From Timema cristinae (Eukaryota > Arthropoda > Insecta > Phasmatodea > Timematidae), in the NCBI GenBank assembly GCA_039000515.1, contig JBCFYV010011135.1, positions 27,972,991 to 28,036,990 on the forward strand: a stretch of 64,000 nt of DNA, in the 5' to 3' direction. Of this stretch, positions 34,322 to 45,230 are shown one piece after another. The position numbers were made by a program, and so were the translations under genes. Every line of letters starts with the position of its first letter. Position 1 is the stretch's first letter. Below the pieces are notes generated by a model. That model made no database searches. It was not told the DNA's origin and worked only from the letters and a program-made list of their open reading frames with translations.

Positions 34322-34463
34322 AAGAAAGAAGATGTCACCTTTGTGCATTGGATTCTTCCCACATCTTTCCTCTTTCCCTAGGTGGGCTTTCTTCATCAAA
34401 TTTATTCTTAGTAGTTTATTTTTACTTTTTCTTTAGTTTTATCAATTTCCTTTATTATAAAAT
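34322..34463 (+). repeat. Penelope-like terminal repeat, right, inverted
   Basis: Pairs with 30600-30743; ends in TTTATTATAAAAT against the target duplication. Confidence 0.9.
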
Positions 34464-34479
34464 CATCAGCAGGGAATGA
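34464..34479 (+). repeat. Penelope-like element target duplication, right
   Basis: CATCAGCAGGGAATGA, identical to 30553-30568. Confidence 0.9.
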
Positions 34480-34971
34480 AATCGAATACACTGTTTTAAT
34501 ATCCATTCCCGCCATTACAAGATTATTTTAAATTTAGATATTTGCGTCGATATTTTACTCAGTTTTAAGAATTCACAACCATGCCGAGAAATAAGTTGAC
34601 ACTTATGGCAATAGTAAATGGAAGGCGTAGTAGATTGATCCATCGGCTTCTAGCAATTATAAACTTATTATTAGGATGGTTTGAAATTCAGCAACAATAT
34701 GTAAGTACAATATTTTTTTTAGTTAAATATGTAATGACAATAAAATGTGAAATAAAACAAATTAAACAGTTGCCAGTCAAACTCTGCACCGACGGCGTGT
34801 CAAGGGTAACTTGCCGTCACACTTGGTCTCAAGGGCTTGTGCAGGGTGCAGCGGCTCACTTCGTGACTATTCGGACGGTTGTTCATTCGATCACGTGATT
34901 GCCAATGCAATTATCAAGTGAACGTCAAGGGTCGACGGCGCGTGAAGTAGACTATTCGGATACAGCCCAAG

Positions 34972-35117
34972 CCTCCACCGTGGTTCGGATCCCACGTTAA
35001 ACTGTAGGTCCTCCATTTCATCTCTCAATCACCCTACCATTACACATTAGGGTAAGTGCGTACAACCCGAATGAGTAGTAATACGCGGTGCAAAATAAAT
35101 AAAAATAAAAAATAAGT
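34972..35117 (+). mobile_element. Outer SINE-A, right piece
   Basis: Resumes at CCTCCACCGTGGTTCGGATC exactly where the left piece stopped, and runs to the tail TACAACCCGAATGAGTAGTA and an A/TAAA-rich end. Confidence 0.92.
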
Positions 35118-35919
35118 TCAATAGGTTTGGAAAATAAGTCGGGCGATACTAACAAATACATACGTTTAAGTTTTCATAATTGCTTCTAGATATTTCGATC
35201 ACATGATACTAACAAGTATAAAATTTGAAGGGCATCACTGATTTAAATAATCTAAATATAGAATTTATTTTTGTAGGGCTTTAATAAATCAACATTTGCT
35301 TTTAATTCGAAACTTAGTGAGGTTTGAAAGGCATATTGTATTTATTACTAAACTTGATTCAAAAAGGTAAAACATTTCAATCTTTTATTAAAAAAAAAAA
35401 AAACTATTTACACTAATTTCACAAATGAACACTTAAATACCAATACCTTAGTTGTATACAATGATAGTCTTACTATTGTTAAGAAACTGGGTCCTAATTT
35501 ATTTACAAATCTCTAGATGTATCAATAGTTTTCGATGAATGCTTAAAATACAATCATTTCTTAATATAAAAGTCAGTTCTAAAGTTAAAACTTAACGGTC
35601 TATTGCATAGCACTTGCTAAACTAAAGGTTGTCTTAGAAATTGTTAAATTCGTATTTTCATCACAGGTAGATGATGTTTAAAAAAAAAAAAAAAAAAACT
35701 ACCTCAATAAAAATGTCACAAGATCACAAGTTTTTGCTTAATTTCAAAGTAACATTTTTTTTTTAAATTATGTCCAAAATCAAAAGTGTGATTAACGTTG
35801 TTAGTTGGTTTAAGTTCATAAATAGAAATATATTTGCATTAGAGTTATCAAGGAAATGAGACTATATTTAACTCATATTCTCAGACAATTTAAGCTTCTA
35901 CATTCTCAGCATTTAGCTT
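35118..35919. other. HDAC3 3' flank, no gene seen
   Basis: AT-rich. Several AATAAA motifs occur on the minus strand (for example 35384-35389 and 35498-35503), but none can be assigned as the HDAC3 poly(A) signal. Confidence 0.45.
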
Positions 35920-37215
35920 CTACATTCTCGGGGTTTTATCCTGGTCTTTGTCGCCGTCGTAGAACTCATTCGCCGGTTCGACCCTCTGATCCTCGTCGGC
36001 TTGGCTGACCCTCACGTCCGGGTCCGGTTCTTCGTGCCTGTCAGATTCGTGAGACGGTAACGCATCCTTCGGGACTTCGTGCATCTGCACACTCGGCGAG
36101 TTGTGACACATCTTCAAGTTGTCGTAAACGTGTTTCGTGATCGCTTCTAGATACTGTTTACTGTTAGCATTCTCCTGCCTCGAAACAAGTTCGGGGTGGA
36201 GAGAAAAGTCCGGTGAAAAGTATTCAAAGTATTCGGTGTACGGTAGTTCGTTACTGATTTGTTCATCGACGAGAAGGGATGTCTCGTAAGTCCAACATCT
36301 GGCGACGTTACGTAGCGTGTACCCCCCACCTCCCACCGCTAAAAGCGGTACGTTGAGATCTCGCACGAATTTAACACATTCTCCGTGTCCTTTAACACTT
36401 AAGCTGAAGCATCCTAAACGATCACACGCCAATGAGTCTGCACCACATTGAAGGACAATCGCGGTAGGTTGGTAGAACTCCATGACACTAGAAATGACCG
36501 GTTTGAACACTTGCATGTAACTGGCGTCGTCAATACCTTCTTTTAACGGTACATTGACAGAATAGTAGCGACCGCTTTCCGCTCCGATCTCGTACATGTC
36601 TCCTGTGCCGGGGAAAAAGTAATTCCCGTACTTGTGAAACGAGACGGTCATCACGCGGTCTGTCAGATAGAACGCCTCTTGGACGCCGTCACCATGATGG
36701 ACGTCAATGTCAATGTACAAAACCCTCGCGTGATATTTTAGCAATTCTAGAATCGCTATGACGATGTCGTTGACATAACAAAATCCGGAAGCTTCGAATT
36801 TTTTCGCGTGATGCAACCCACCCGACCAATTGACGGCGATGTCACAACAGTTATTGTTCAGTTTCACAGCACCTTCCAAAGAGGCCCCAGTATACATGGA
36901 GCAAAATTCAAACAAACCGTCAAAAACAGGACAATCGTCACCCACATTGAAATGACTTAAATATTTCGTGAAATTCTGCAAATTCTGTGGAGTCACGTGT
37001 TGAAGGAACTCTATGTACTCATCTGAATGAAAGCGGCACATGTCGTGGGCACTCGCCCGATATGGTCTGTATATTTGCATCTTTTTGTACAAACCATAGT
37101 TTAATACCAAACTATGAATAACTGAAAGCCTATGAGGTTTCATTGGGTGACCCGGCCCATAGTGAAAGTTTCCAACATCAGGGTTATAAAAATATGACAC
37201 TTTTTTATTCATCAT
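35920..37215 (-). CDS. HDAC3: HDAC3, class I histone deacetylase, uninterrupted reading frame
   Basis: Zinc-dependent lysine deacetylase, the catalytic subunit of NCoR/SMRT corepressor complexes in the nucleus (family knowledge). 431 residues; human HDAC3 has 428. Starts [20 protein letters not shown]. Charge-relay His135-His136 in SGGLHHAKK; zinc ligands Asp171 and His173 in DIDVHHGDG and Asp260 in QCGADSL; catalytic Tyr299 in GGGGYTLRN. The class I signature and the acidic C-terminal tail are present. It reads HDAC3-like throughout ([24 protein letters not shown] region). No intron interrupts the frame, unlike its neighbours. No poly(A) remnant or flanking duplication was found that would prove a retrocopy. 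An untranslated 5' exon is possible. Confidence 0.97.
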   Translation of the reverse strand: MMNKKVSYFYNPDVGNFHYGPGHPMKPHRLSVIHSLVLNYGLYKKMQIYRPYRASAHDMCRFHSDEYIEFLQHVTPQNLQNFTKYLSHFNVGDDCPVFDGLFEFCSMYTGASLEGAVKLNNNCCDIAVNWSGGLHHAKKFEASGFCYVNDIVIAILELLKYHARVLYIDIDVHHGDGVQEAFYLTDRVMTVSFHKYGNYFFPGTGDMYEIGAESGRYYSVNVPLKEGIDDASYMQVFKPVISSVMEFYQPTAIVLQCGADSLACDRLGCFSLSVKGHGECVKFVRDLNVPLLAVGGGGYTLRNVARCWTYETSLLVDEQISNELPYTEYFEYFSPDFSLHPELVSRQENANSKQYLEAITKHVYDNLKMCHNSPSVQMHEVPKDALPSHESDRHEEPDPDVRVSQADEDQRVEPANEFYDGDKDQDKTPRM

Positions 37216-37811
37216 ACAAAATAATTACTCCAAATAAAAGAAATCACTTTTACTCAAATCATCTAGTATTGTGTTTACGAATGAAAGTCAACAAATAAGT
37301 AGAAAATACACATAACATATTGGAAACAATTATAATAACCAAATGATGCTGTGTTATTAAGAGAGATTCATTTTATTTAATAATACTGATGATAAACACA
37401 ACAATAATTTCACCACAGACCACAATACTACAAACCAGAGAGCATTCTAGAAACACGGAGAAAAAAAATCAGTGCTACCAACAAATCAGAAAAAAATTAC
37501 TGGATTATCCGTCCTCTAAAAAGATTCATATTCATTTTCAAAAGTATATTTAATAAAAAGGTTATACATTATAGTTGCTATCCCTTTTTTTTCTCCTGCA
37601 TTATTGCGAAATTAACAATAACAGTTATAGTTACATTTCTGATAATTACAACTCTCTCTTTCGCAAATCAAATAATTTCATAATCCTCCATGGTTTTGGT
37701 CTCGGCTCGGAACTATCCGTCGCCTGTTTGTTGAAGAACCTAACATTTCAAATGCTTAGATACTTGAAAATAGATGTCACTGGTAGAAGCTACATGAGCT
37801 TTAAATTTAAC

Positions 37812-38255
37812 GTAGTACATTCATTGTTTCATAGATGGCTCTGCTAGTCTTCCTTGGTTACACATCTAGAAAATAGCGAGATTTCATTTTGAGGTATTAG
37901 GAGACTAGAACATAGCAGGAGGTATTCATTAAATTATAATGGTTAATGTCCAAGTAGTACATTCACTACCCCAAAGATGGCTCTGTCAAATATAAGTTAT
38001 CTAAAAATGTTCCAAAGCAGTACATTCATTGATTCATAGATGGCTCTGCTAGTCTTCCTTGGTTACACAGCTAGAAACGGTGAGATTTCATTTTGAGGTA
38101 TTAGGAGACTATAATATAGCAAGAGGTATTCATTAAATTATAAAGGTTAATGTCCAAGTAGTACATTCATTACCCCAAAGATGGCTCTGCCAAATATATT
38201 TATCGAAAATGTCCCAAACAGTACATTCATTGTTTCATAGATGGCTCTGCTAACC
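37812..38255. repeat. Tandem repeat, period about 203 bp, two copies plus partial
   Basis: GTACATTCATTG(T/A)TTCATAG recurs at 37815, 38020 and 38221 with GATGGCTCTGCTAG. Each unit also has an internal half-copy (AGTACATTCA..CCCCAAAGATGGCTCTG). Lies 600-1040 bp upstream of the HDAC3 start codon. Confidence 0.9.
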
Positions 38256-38929
38256 CTATTTAGTTTTTAGTTTTGGAAATAGTGAAAATTTGTCGTGATT
38301 AGATTGAGTATTAAATGCTGCTTTCAATAAAACATCTCAAGCTAAATATTGTTTGTATGGATTTTAATCAATTTAATATAAAATTTAAACGTAAGTTAAG
38401 ATCGATTTTACAGTTAATTGCAAGGCATCCTAGTAGAATAGACTGCCGATGAGATGGAGTACTGAATACTAATAATCCTAGTCGGTTGCAGTAGTGTCAA
38501 CAGAATTGTTCGGAAGGGGAAGGGGAACTTCCAATCACCGGAGACGTTGTTTTTTTTACAATTATATACTTCTAGAAGCTTTTTTATTGGTATTTGTTAA
38601 CTTGATCATTTATATTTTTACTATTATAAACGTGATAATTTAAAAAAAATCATAACTAAATAAGTTAAAATTAAAGTTGACTTAACCGTCACAAAAATCA
38701 CCGATTATTTATAAGAGGTAAATGTGTAGGCCTATATCCTTATTATATATATATATATTTTTATAAAATACTTAACAATATTAACCAAGGTTTATACAGT
38801 GGTCACATTTAGTTGCATAGCCACTTCCAATTTTATTTTATCTTCGGTTCTGTGTAGATCTTGGCGCTTCCCCAAACTATGGCAGGAGGGGGCTCGAACC
38901 CCCCTCACCCCTTTGGTTTAATACTGGAC

Positions 38930-39078
38930 TCGAGTGTACTGAAAGAGATTTTCCCTAAATGGTTTTACACTCTCTCTCTCTCCACACAAGTGCATGTAAA
39001 CTTCCTAATCTCTAAACTCATTAGCGTAATTAGATGTATATGCGTATATGCTTTAATAGGTAAGATATAATGCTTAAA
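38930..39078 (+). mobile_element. SINE-C partial copy
   Basis: TTTTCCCTAAATGGTTTTAC body and decayed tail ATTAGCGTAATTAG. The head is replaced or lost. Confidence 0.5.
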
Positions 39079-39104
39079 ACAATAACTTTGTACTGTTCCG
39101 CCAT

Positions 39105-39600
39105 CTCTAATTATTTAGTTCACGAACTATTCAACTATAATGAACTAGCATTTTAGTGATCTGAATCCTTTCAAACTGTATTTATTGAACTGCCATACCA
39201 TGCCTAACTATAATACTTAATTTGTCTAGTTAAATAGATCGTAAACTAACAACTTATTTCAAGAACTGAATAGCTTTGATTTATTCCCAGAATCGAACTG
39301 TTATGCATTATTTAACCAGCTTGGCGAACCATACATTTAAATAACTGAATCAATTTGAATCGTTCCCAGAATTGAACTGTTATGCATTATTTAACCAGCT
39401 TGGTGAACCATACATTTAAATAACTGAATCGGTTTGAATCGTTCCCAGAATTGAACTGTTATTCGTTATTTAACCAGCTTGGTGAACCATATATTTAAAT
39501 AACGGAATCAGTTTGAATCGTTCCCAGAACTGTACTGTGATGCCCATCTATATGTAGTTCATGAACTATGGAACTATATAAGGAACTAAATCAATTTTAA
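39105..39600. repeat. Repeat with 79-bp tandem units, related to 51.1-51.5 kb
   Basis: Units with TTCCCAGAAT(T/C)GAACTGTTAT and TTAACCAGCTTGGTGAACCA recur every 79 bp (39286, 39365, 39444, 39523), about 3.5 copies. The left flank (ACGAACTATTCAACTATAAT; ATTTTAGTGATCTGAATC) matches the repeat at 51.1-51.5 kb. Confidence 0.85.
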
Positions 39601-39762
39601 AAATCTTAGTCTACAATTAAAGACAAAAGAAGATATTAGGTGCATTGGTTTCTACCCACAAATTAAGTTTGAACTCTAAGTTTGTTTTCACTTTTTCTTT
39701 ATTTTACAAATTTCCATAATAAAATAGACTTACATCTCTTTGTTATATCTCAAAAAGTGGAT

Positions 39763-40286
39763 GCCCAGATCATGATCAACTTACGTTTTGTATAATGTAA
39801 AGTGTAAAGAATATTGTGTGTAATCTGGATTCACACCAACTTAATGTAACAACTCATTAAGACACAAACAATGAATTTGGACAGTTTGAAAACAAATTGT
39901 TCAATAAAATGAAACCCCATAATTTAGGAGTGGGTAGGCTACACATAGGTATTTGCATTAGGATCTTCACTATATATACAAAATAAAGTGTGACGAGAGG
40001 CTACGACATTTTAAAGTTTGCGAGACATGGACAAACTATGCCAAAGAAGTTATTTGAATTCCATAAACAAACAAGTGAAGTAAGTACTAAATAGTTGTGT
40101 TGTTGTGGCTTGCAAAGTGATTGGCTGGCTATTAAACATGGTACACTTCACTTAACATTCAAATAACGTTCTGGACAACTCTTAGGTTAAGTGAACGTTA
40201 TGTTAATCGCGTCATGATGGCTTCCATTTAAAAACCTAAGAAGAATCTTTACATTAGGTTAATGTTAAGTTGATCGTGATCCAGGC
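39763..40286. mobile_element. Candidate TIR element (MITE)
   Basis: Left GCCCAGATCATGATCAACTT; right end, inverted, GCCTGGATCACGATCAACTT. Both are followed by AT outward. About 524 bp, no coding frame. Family not recognised. Confidence 0.6.
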
Positions 40287-41589
40287 ATTATAGAGATACA
40301 TATTATCTTTTTAATATTTGAAATTAAATAAAACAAGGCATCGGCATGATTGGTAAAATAGTTTATTTACCCAGCCCTAACCAATTCCAATTTTTATTTT
40401 AAATCTCAAATATCCTCAAGACCTCTAGATTTTAAGAGGATCTCACTGCTAATATTTACATATACACAGATTAAAGAGGTTCTAGAACTATGATCTGACA
40501 TTTCATTTCCATTAAATTACATTTAAAATAAGTAAATGACAATATGGCTGACATTTACAATTCATCATGGTATCATATCTAATTAAATTAATTAAATACA
40601 ATCTTTTACACACAGAAGAAAGGTACATAAAAAGAGTGCGTATAAATAAACATCGACATTAAAAGAATTCCACACAGTTTTGAGTTAATAAATAAAATAA
40701 GCAAAAACCTTATTAAGTATATTTCTCTCACTTTCCGTCTTGAAATTTCTTTCATTCTTTTTGTAGAAAGTTTTGTAAGCTGTTCCATAATCGAAATAGT
40801 GTTCCTCATTTTAACAGAAACATTGTATCCCCAAATACAACAATCACGCCATGAATAAATAATAAAAAAAAAACATATTTTTTCCCTCGAGATGAGATCA
40901 ACGAAAGTTCCACTAATTTAATGACGGGTAGCCCCCAACTGAAGATGGGGTCCCCAAGCCCAAACTGTTCTAAAGAGTAGTCGGGAGTGGCTAGAAGGAA
41001 GTAGGGGAATTTTTCCATAGATGACTCTAGATGCAGCGGTGGCGAGGGGAATGTTTTTGGATGACGTCTCAAGGGGTAGCTCTCCCCAAAGATAAGTAGG
41101 GCTACACGACCTCAGCGGTTTAGAAGATGTGCAATGGGTGCGACTCTTTTCACTTCTGATAAAAAATTGTTGTAATTTTAATACCAGATGCACATCTTCA
41201 TGTCAACACATTTATATTAAGTCCTCAATGATATTGGGTCTTAAAAATACACTATCGAAATGAGATGATGAAACAACCAAATTATAACTAATTTGATATT
41301 TATTATAAGTTAATAATTTACAATTAAATGTATAATTAATTCAAGAATGTCTCTTTAAGTTCATATTTTTTTCCTTTTGCGACAAGTTAATATTCACGAG
41401 AAAAATAAAATCCATAACTTCTCCCGAAAAAAAATTCATGCCCAACAGTTGAAGGTATCAATGCTTTTAAGTAGGCTTGAGCCATATAAACGTACATGGA
41501 ATTATGTTTAAAAATCTGCGCTTTACTTGACTAGAAAATAGTATTAATTGTTAAACATGTCTTGCTCACTATTACACTTAAAATGCTTA
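40287..41589. other. Intergenic, no gene recognised
   Basis: 40920-41180 has higher GC and overlapping minus-strand frames of about 90 codons with no recognised homology. The rest is AT-rich. Confidence 0.35.
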
Positions 41590-41830
41590 CTAACCTGTGA
41601 AAACAAATCGACCTCGATTAAAGAGTTGGTTTTTGCATCTCGATGTTTGACGGTACAGTTTACTGCCCATTAAGTCAACACAATTGTTTTTGTATGAACC
41701 CAAAATAAATTTTAACACATTTTCCCGCATCAACTGAATACTAACAAAGCTGTGCACATTCAGCATGCCCAGTACTTCAAAGAATGCAGTGTGCTTCAAT
41801 TCAGTCACACCGCCATTGCAATAGTATGTT
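41590..41830 (-). other. Candidate exon, possibly an HDAC3 5' untranslated exon
   Basis: A minus-strand stretch with moderate GC and an open frame (MTELKHTAFFEVLGMLNVHS) ends in TTCACAG then GTTAGT, a good donor. It lies 4.4 kb upstream of HDAC3 on the same strand, so a first exon spliced to HDAC3 is conceivable. The frame is not recognised and may be chance. Confidence 0.2.
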
Positions 41831-43089
41831 ATATACCCTAGTCTATATTGATGAAACCAACAGAGTAAAGTACTATAGCATCCCAGAGAGCACTAACATA
41901 AGGCAGAGTAAAAAAAAACCCAACACATAGAGAACAAAAATAGACCAGGATAAAAAAAACTAGCATTCAAAGTGAACCAGAGAGCCAGAACAAATTGAGA
42001 CTAAAGACTGGTTGTTTCATCACTAGAGTAAAAGCTTAGTTTGCTTTTGATTACTCTGATCTTTTACTCTAGTTTCTCTTGATATTTTTACTAGTTTTGA
42101 CCTCTTGAATGCACTATTAGTGAAGATGGGAAAAAAAAGAGTATTTTACTAAGTGCCATGAGGTTTAAGGAATTAATCTCTCATCATTACGTTTTACATT
42201 TCATTTCTCAAAAGCTGTTGTTAATTTTTTTATCCTCTCAATTACCTTAGCTTTTTTTATGTTTGTTAGACACTATTGGTCTATTTACTGTTAATGCAAA
42301 TTTAACCTGAATAATAAATATACCTTAAAGGCATAGAAAAACTACGGAAGTATCGCAAACTATACTTAAAGAAAGTTATTTAACAATTTTACTGGATCCG
42401 AGTTGCTACATAATTGACACAAAAATAATTATTTTAAGTTTAAACTAAATACAATCATAGAAATCTTTTCAGGTAAATTTGTGTGAAAACATGTAGAAAA
42501 AACATTTTTGGGGGGATGGGGGAGGGCATATCATTAATGATAGCAAAATAAATAATAATGTTGATATAAAAATAATGTTTACTTCTTAAGCTCTGTACAA
42601 AATATGCTGAGAAAGTATGTGTCATATATTATGATCTTAAAAAGCAATGTATTTTCTATGAAAAAATAACATTCCAAAGTTGATCAAATATTTAAGCTGG
42701 AAAAAGAGATGTTTTTGTGTATGCTCAGAATGATTATTAAAGTATCATGACGTGCAAATACAATAATTGTGATACTAACAGTTGAAAGTGCTTTTATTAT
42801 AAGTTGTATTGGATATGTTTATCTGTATTATAATTATAACTTAGTAATATTTATTAATTTTAATGGCCCTAACTTATTTTACCTTTTATTTTTTCAATTT
42901 GTTCTTACTTGAATAAAGCCAAAATCTCACCCTACAGATAACATTTGGGTCTAAACTGATATAAATGTTTGAGAATTAAAAAAAAGTATTTAATTGTGAT
43001 ATTTTTATTTATCACAGTGGGTTAGATTATTGAAGTAATTCTGGGTATTTTTTTATTATATATTATATGTATCAATGGCCAGATATATT
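41831..43089. other. Intergenic AT-rich, nothing recognised
   Basis: No exon, SINE or inverted repeat that I can support. Confidence 0.4.
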
Positions 43090-43103
43090 AATATAAAATA
43101 TTA

Positions 43104-43390
43104 TTATTATTAGCACCGCGTCTTACTACCCATTTGGGTTATACGCACTTACGCTAATGTGTAATGGTAGGATGATTGTGAGATGAACTGGAGGACCTAC
43201 AGTTTAACGTGGAATCCGAACCACGGCGGAGGCCTGGCATTCCTCACATTCACAAGTTGTGATTAATACACGTCTTGTCAGAAGTGAAGGAAGAATTTGG
43301 TAATCAGATAAATCTGTGCCGGGACCAAAGATTGAACCCGGACCACCAGTACAGAAGTCCGACACCTTACTCCTAGACCACCAGGTCACC
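43104..43390 (-). mobile_element. SINE-A copy with 14-bp target duplication
   Basis: Minus copy flanked by AATATAAAATATTA (43090-43103) and AATATAGAATATTA (43391-43404), one mismatch. Confidence 0.94.
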
Positions 43391-43626
43391 AATATAGAAT
43401 ATTAATCCAAGCTTAGGTTTACTTTAAAGTCATAGACAATTGGTGTAGAATGCAACAAAAAGAAATAAAATGTGCCATGAGGGATTATTAAGCTGAACAA
43501 TAATAAATTTGGTTAATAATAAAACAATAAAAGTGCTTTAGTCCCAATTGGATTGAAATCGCGTTTCTGTGCACTGCATAAGCGCATTGTGTCTACAAAT
43601 TAATCAATACGCTCATATAATTTTTT

Positions 43627-43632
43627 TTTATT
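43627..43632 (-). other. Candidate poly(A) signal of the zinc-finger gene
   Basis: AATAAA on the minus strand about 140 bp after the stop codon. Confidence 0.5.
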
Positions 43633-43770
43633 CATTGCAAAAATGACTTAGCTTTTCAAATTTAATACTCTATGTTATGACAAATATTCACTTATTTTCT
43701 TTTTTTAAAAGTACACATACCAATGAAAGTAAAGAGCTTATTTCAAATGAAAGGGACAAATTCAATTACA

Positions 43771-44660
43771 TTATAGAAAATGACCTATAATGTGTGATTT
43801 TAGAGTGCCTTTATGATAGAAACCTTCACCACATCGATCACACTTATATTTTTCTCGTCCGTTATGAATTAATATGTGCTTCATAAGTGATCTCTTGTGA
43901 CTGTAACCTTTATTACACACTTCACACTTGTATTTTATCCGTACACTATGAATTAACGTGTGTTGATTTAAAGTACTCACATCGGTGAAAGAGTTACCAC
44001 AAACTTCACACTTATATTTTCGTTGTCCAGAATGAATGACAATGTGTCTTAAAAGATTACTATTATCATTAAAAGCCTTGCTACACAAATGACACTTGAA
44101 GTTTCGCTCTCCAGTGTGAATATATATGTGTGTGCGGAGTTTACACTTGTCTGTGAAATCTTTCTCACACACTCCACACTTGTAGTTTCTATGTCCGTTA
44201 TGAAGGAGATTATGAGACTTGAGATTTTCTTATATTTGAAACCTTTCTCACACAGTCCACACTTGTATTTTCTGTGTCCGTTATGAGTGAGTGTGTGAGT
44301 TTCAAGTAAATGTTTATAAAAGAAACCCTTTTGGCACGTCTCACACTTGTATTTTTCCAGTCCGGTATGATTGTGAATGTGACGAGAAAGTGCGTGCACA
44401 CTAGACCAACTCTTACCGCACAAATCACACTTATATTGACTCGCATTAGGATTAATGTTGGTGTGACATTCAGGCGATATTTCCTTGTTGGTATTATTTT
44501 GACAGGTTTTGAAAGTGTTTATGTATTCAGCTTCTCGAATAGAATTAGGTTGAGATAATGTGATAGGTTTATTTTCATTTGTTTCTTGAATATAGCCCCA
44601 TGACAAATATTCTTCACTAGGTTTCCATGATTCGTAGAGAGTTGAATTCGATGAATCCTC
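43771..44660 (-). CDS. Zinc-finger gene coding exon 3, with frameshift near 44225
   Basis: Carries all eight fingers and TAA at 43773-43771. The frame from the exon start runs through fingers 1-2 and half of 3 to GFKYKK. It then needs one more A in the A4 run (44225-44228) to continue [17 protein letters not shown] in the frame of fingers 4-8. 890 nt is one short of a multiple of three. Confidence 0.88.
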
Positions 44661-45192
44661 CTGTTGAAAATGAAAAGAAAAAAATATATATATATTTTCA
44701 TTAATATTATTGTTTTTCAGTCCCCATGTTTTAATTATTATTATTTAGCACGCGTCTTACTACCCGTTCGGGTTATACGCTTTAAGTACTAATTACGCTA
44801 ATGGTTAGGAATAGGGAGGTTGAATTAAAGGAAGTGAACCCGCATTTGCGTGGAGGGAGAGTGGAAAACCATTTAGGAAAAACCACTTCCAGTTCACCCA
44901 ACCGAGATTCGAACCTCGATCTCCCCGTCCTCGGCAATCAAGCTCAACACGACTAGCGCGTTAGCCAACTACGCCATCGAGGCGGGTCATGTTTTAATTC
45001 CCTAATAAAAATACACACCATTTTATTGTAAAGTAATGGACCAAAGTATATTTCAAAATAATCTATATTCGTGCGGTTGAATTTTAATACCTATTACTGT
45101 GCTGTTTATTTTATAAAAATTTGAATTTATCTTTATAAGTATATTAGTGTGTTGAATTCAAGTTTTAGCTAAACGGTATTTATCATGTTGTT

Positions 45193-45230
<38 letters not shown>

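Larger units (their letters stand above)
30569..34463 (-). mobile_element. Penelope-like retroelement with inverted terminal repeats
   Basis: Lies exactly between the 16-bp duplications. About 142 bp at 30600-30743 is the inverted copy of 34322-34463; it includes AAGCCCACCTGGGGAAAGAG on the left and AAGCCCACCTAGGGAAAGAG in the right repeat. Penelope-like elements are known for such terminal repeats, direct or inverted. A 31-bp extension (30569-30599) separates the left duplication from the repeat. Inside, on the minus strand, lie reverse transcriptase and GIY-YIG endonuclease regions. A SINE-A is inserted near its 5' end. Confidence 0.93.
30376..34966. mobile_element. TIR DNA transposon inserted in SINE-A and itself split by a Penelope-like element
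   Basis: Ends read GCTGTATTTGAATAGTC and, from the other strand, GCTGTATCCGAATAGTC. Flanks CCAAG (30371-30375) and CCAAG (34967-34971) restore a continuous SINE when one copy is removed. A 3-bp CAA duplication with the element one base longer at each end is equally possible. Transposon sequence is 30376-30568 plus 34464-34966. The right part has a short frame (34581-34698) MPRNKLTLMAIVNGRRSRLI..EIQQQY ending at GTAAGT, perhaps a transposase first exon. Superfamily uncertain; PIF/Harbinger is one guess. Confidence 0.8.

Noticed and set aside
35752..35764. Poly(T) about 160 bp past HDAC3 as a retrocopy poly(A) tail
   Set aside because: Only about ten bases with no matching target duplication; such T-runs are common throughout the window.
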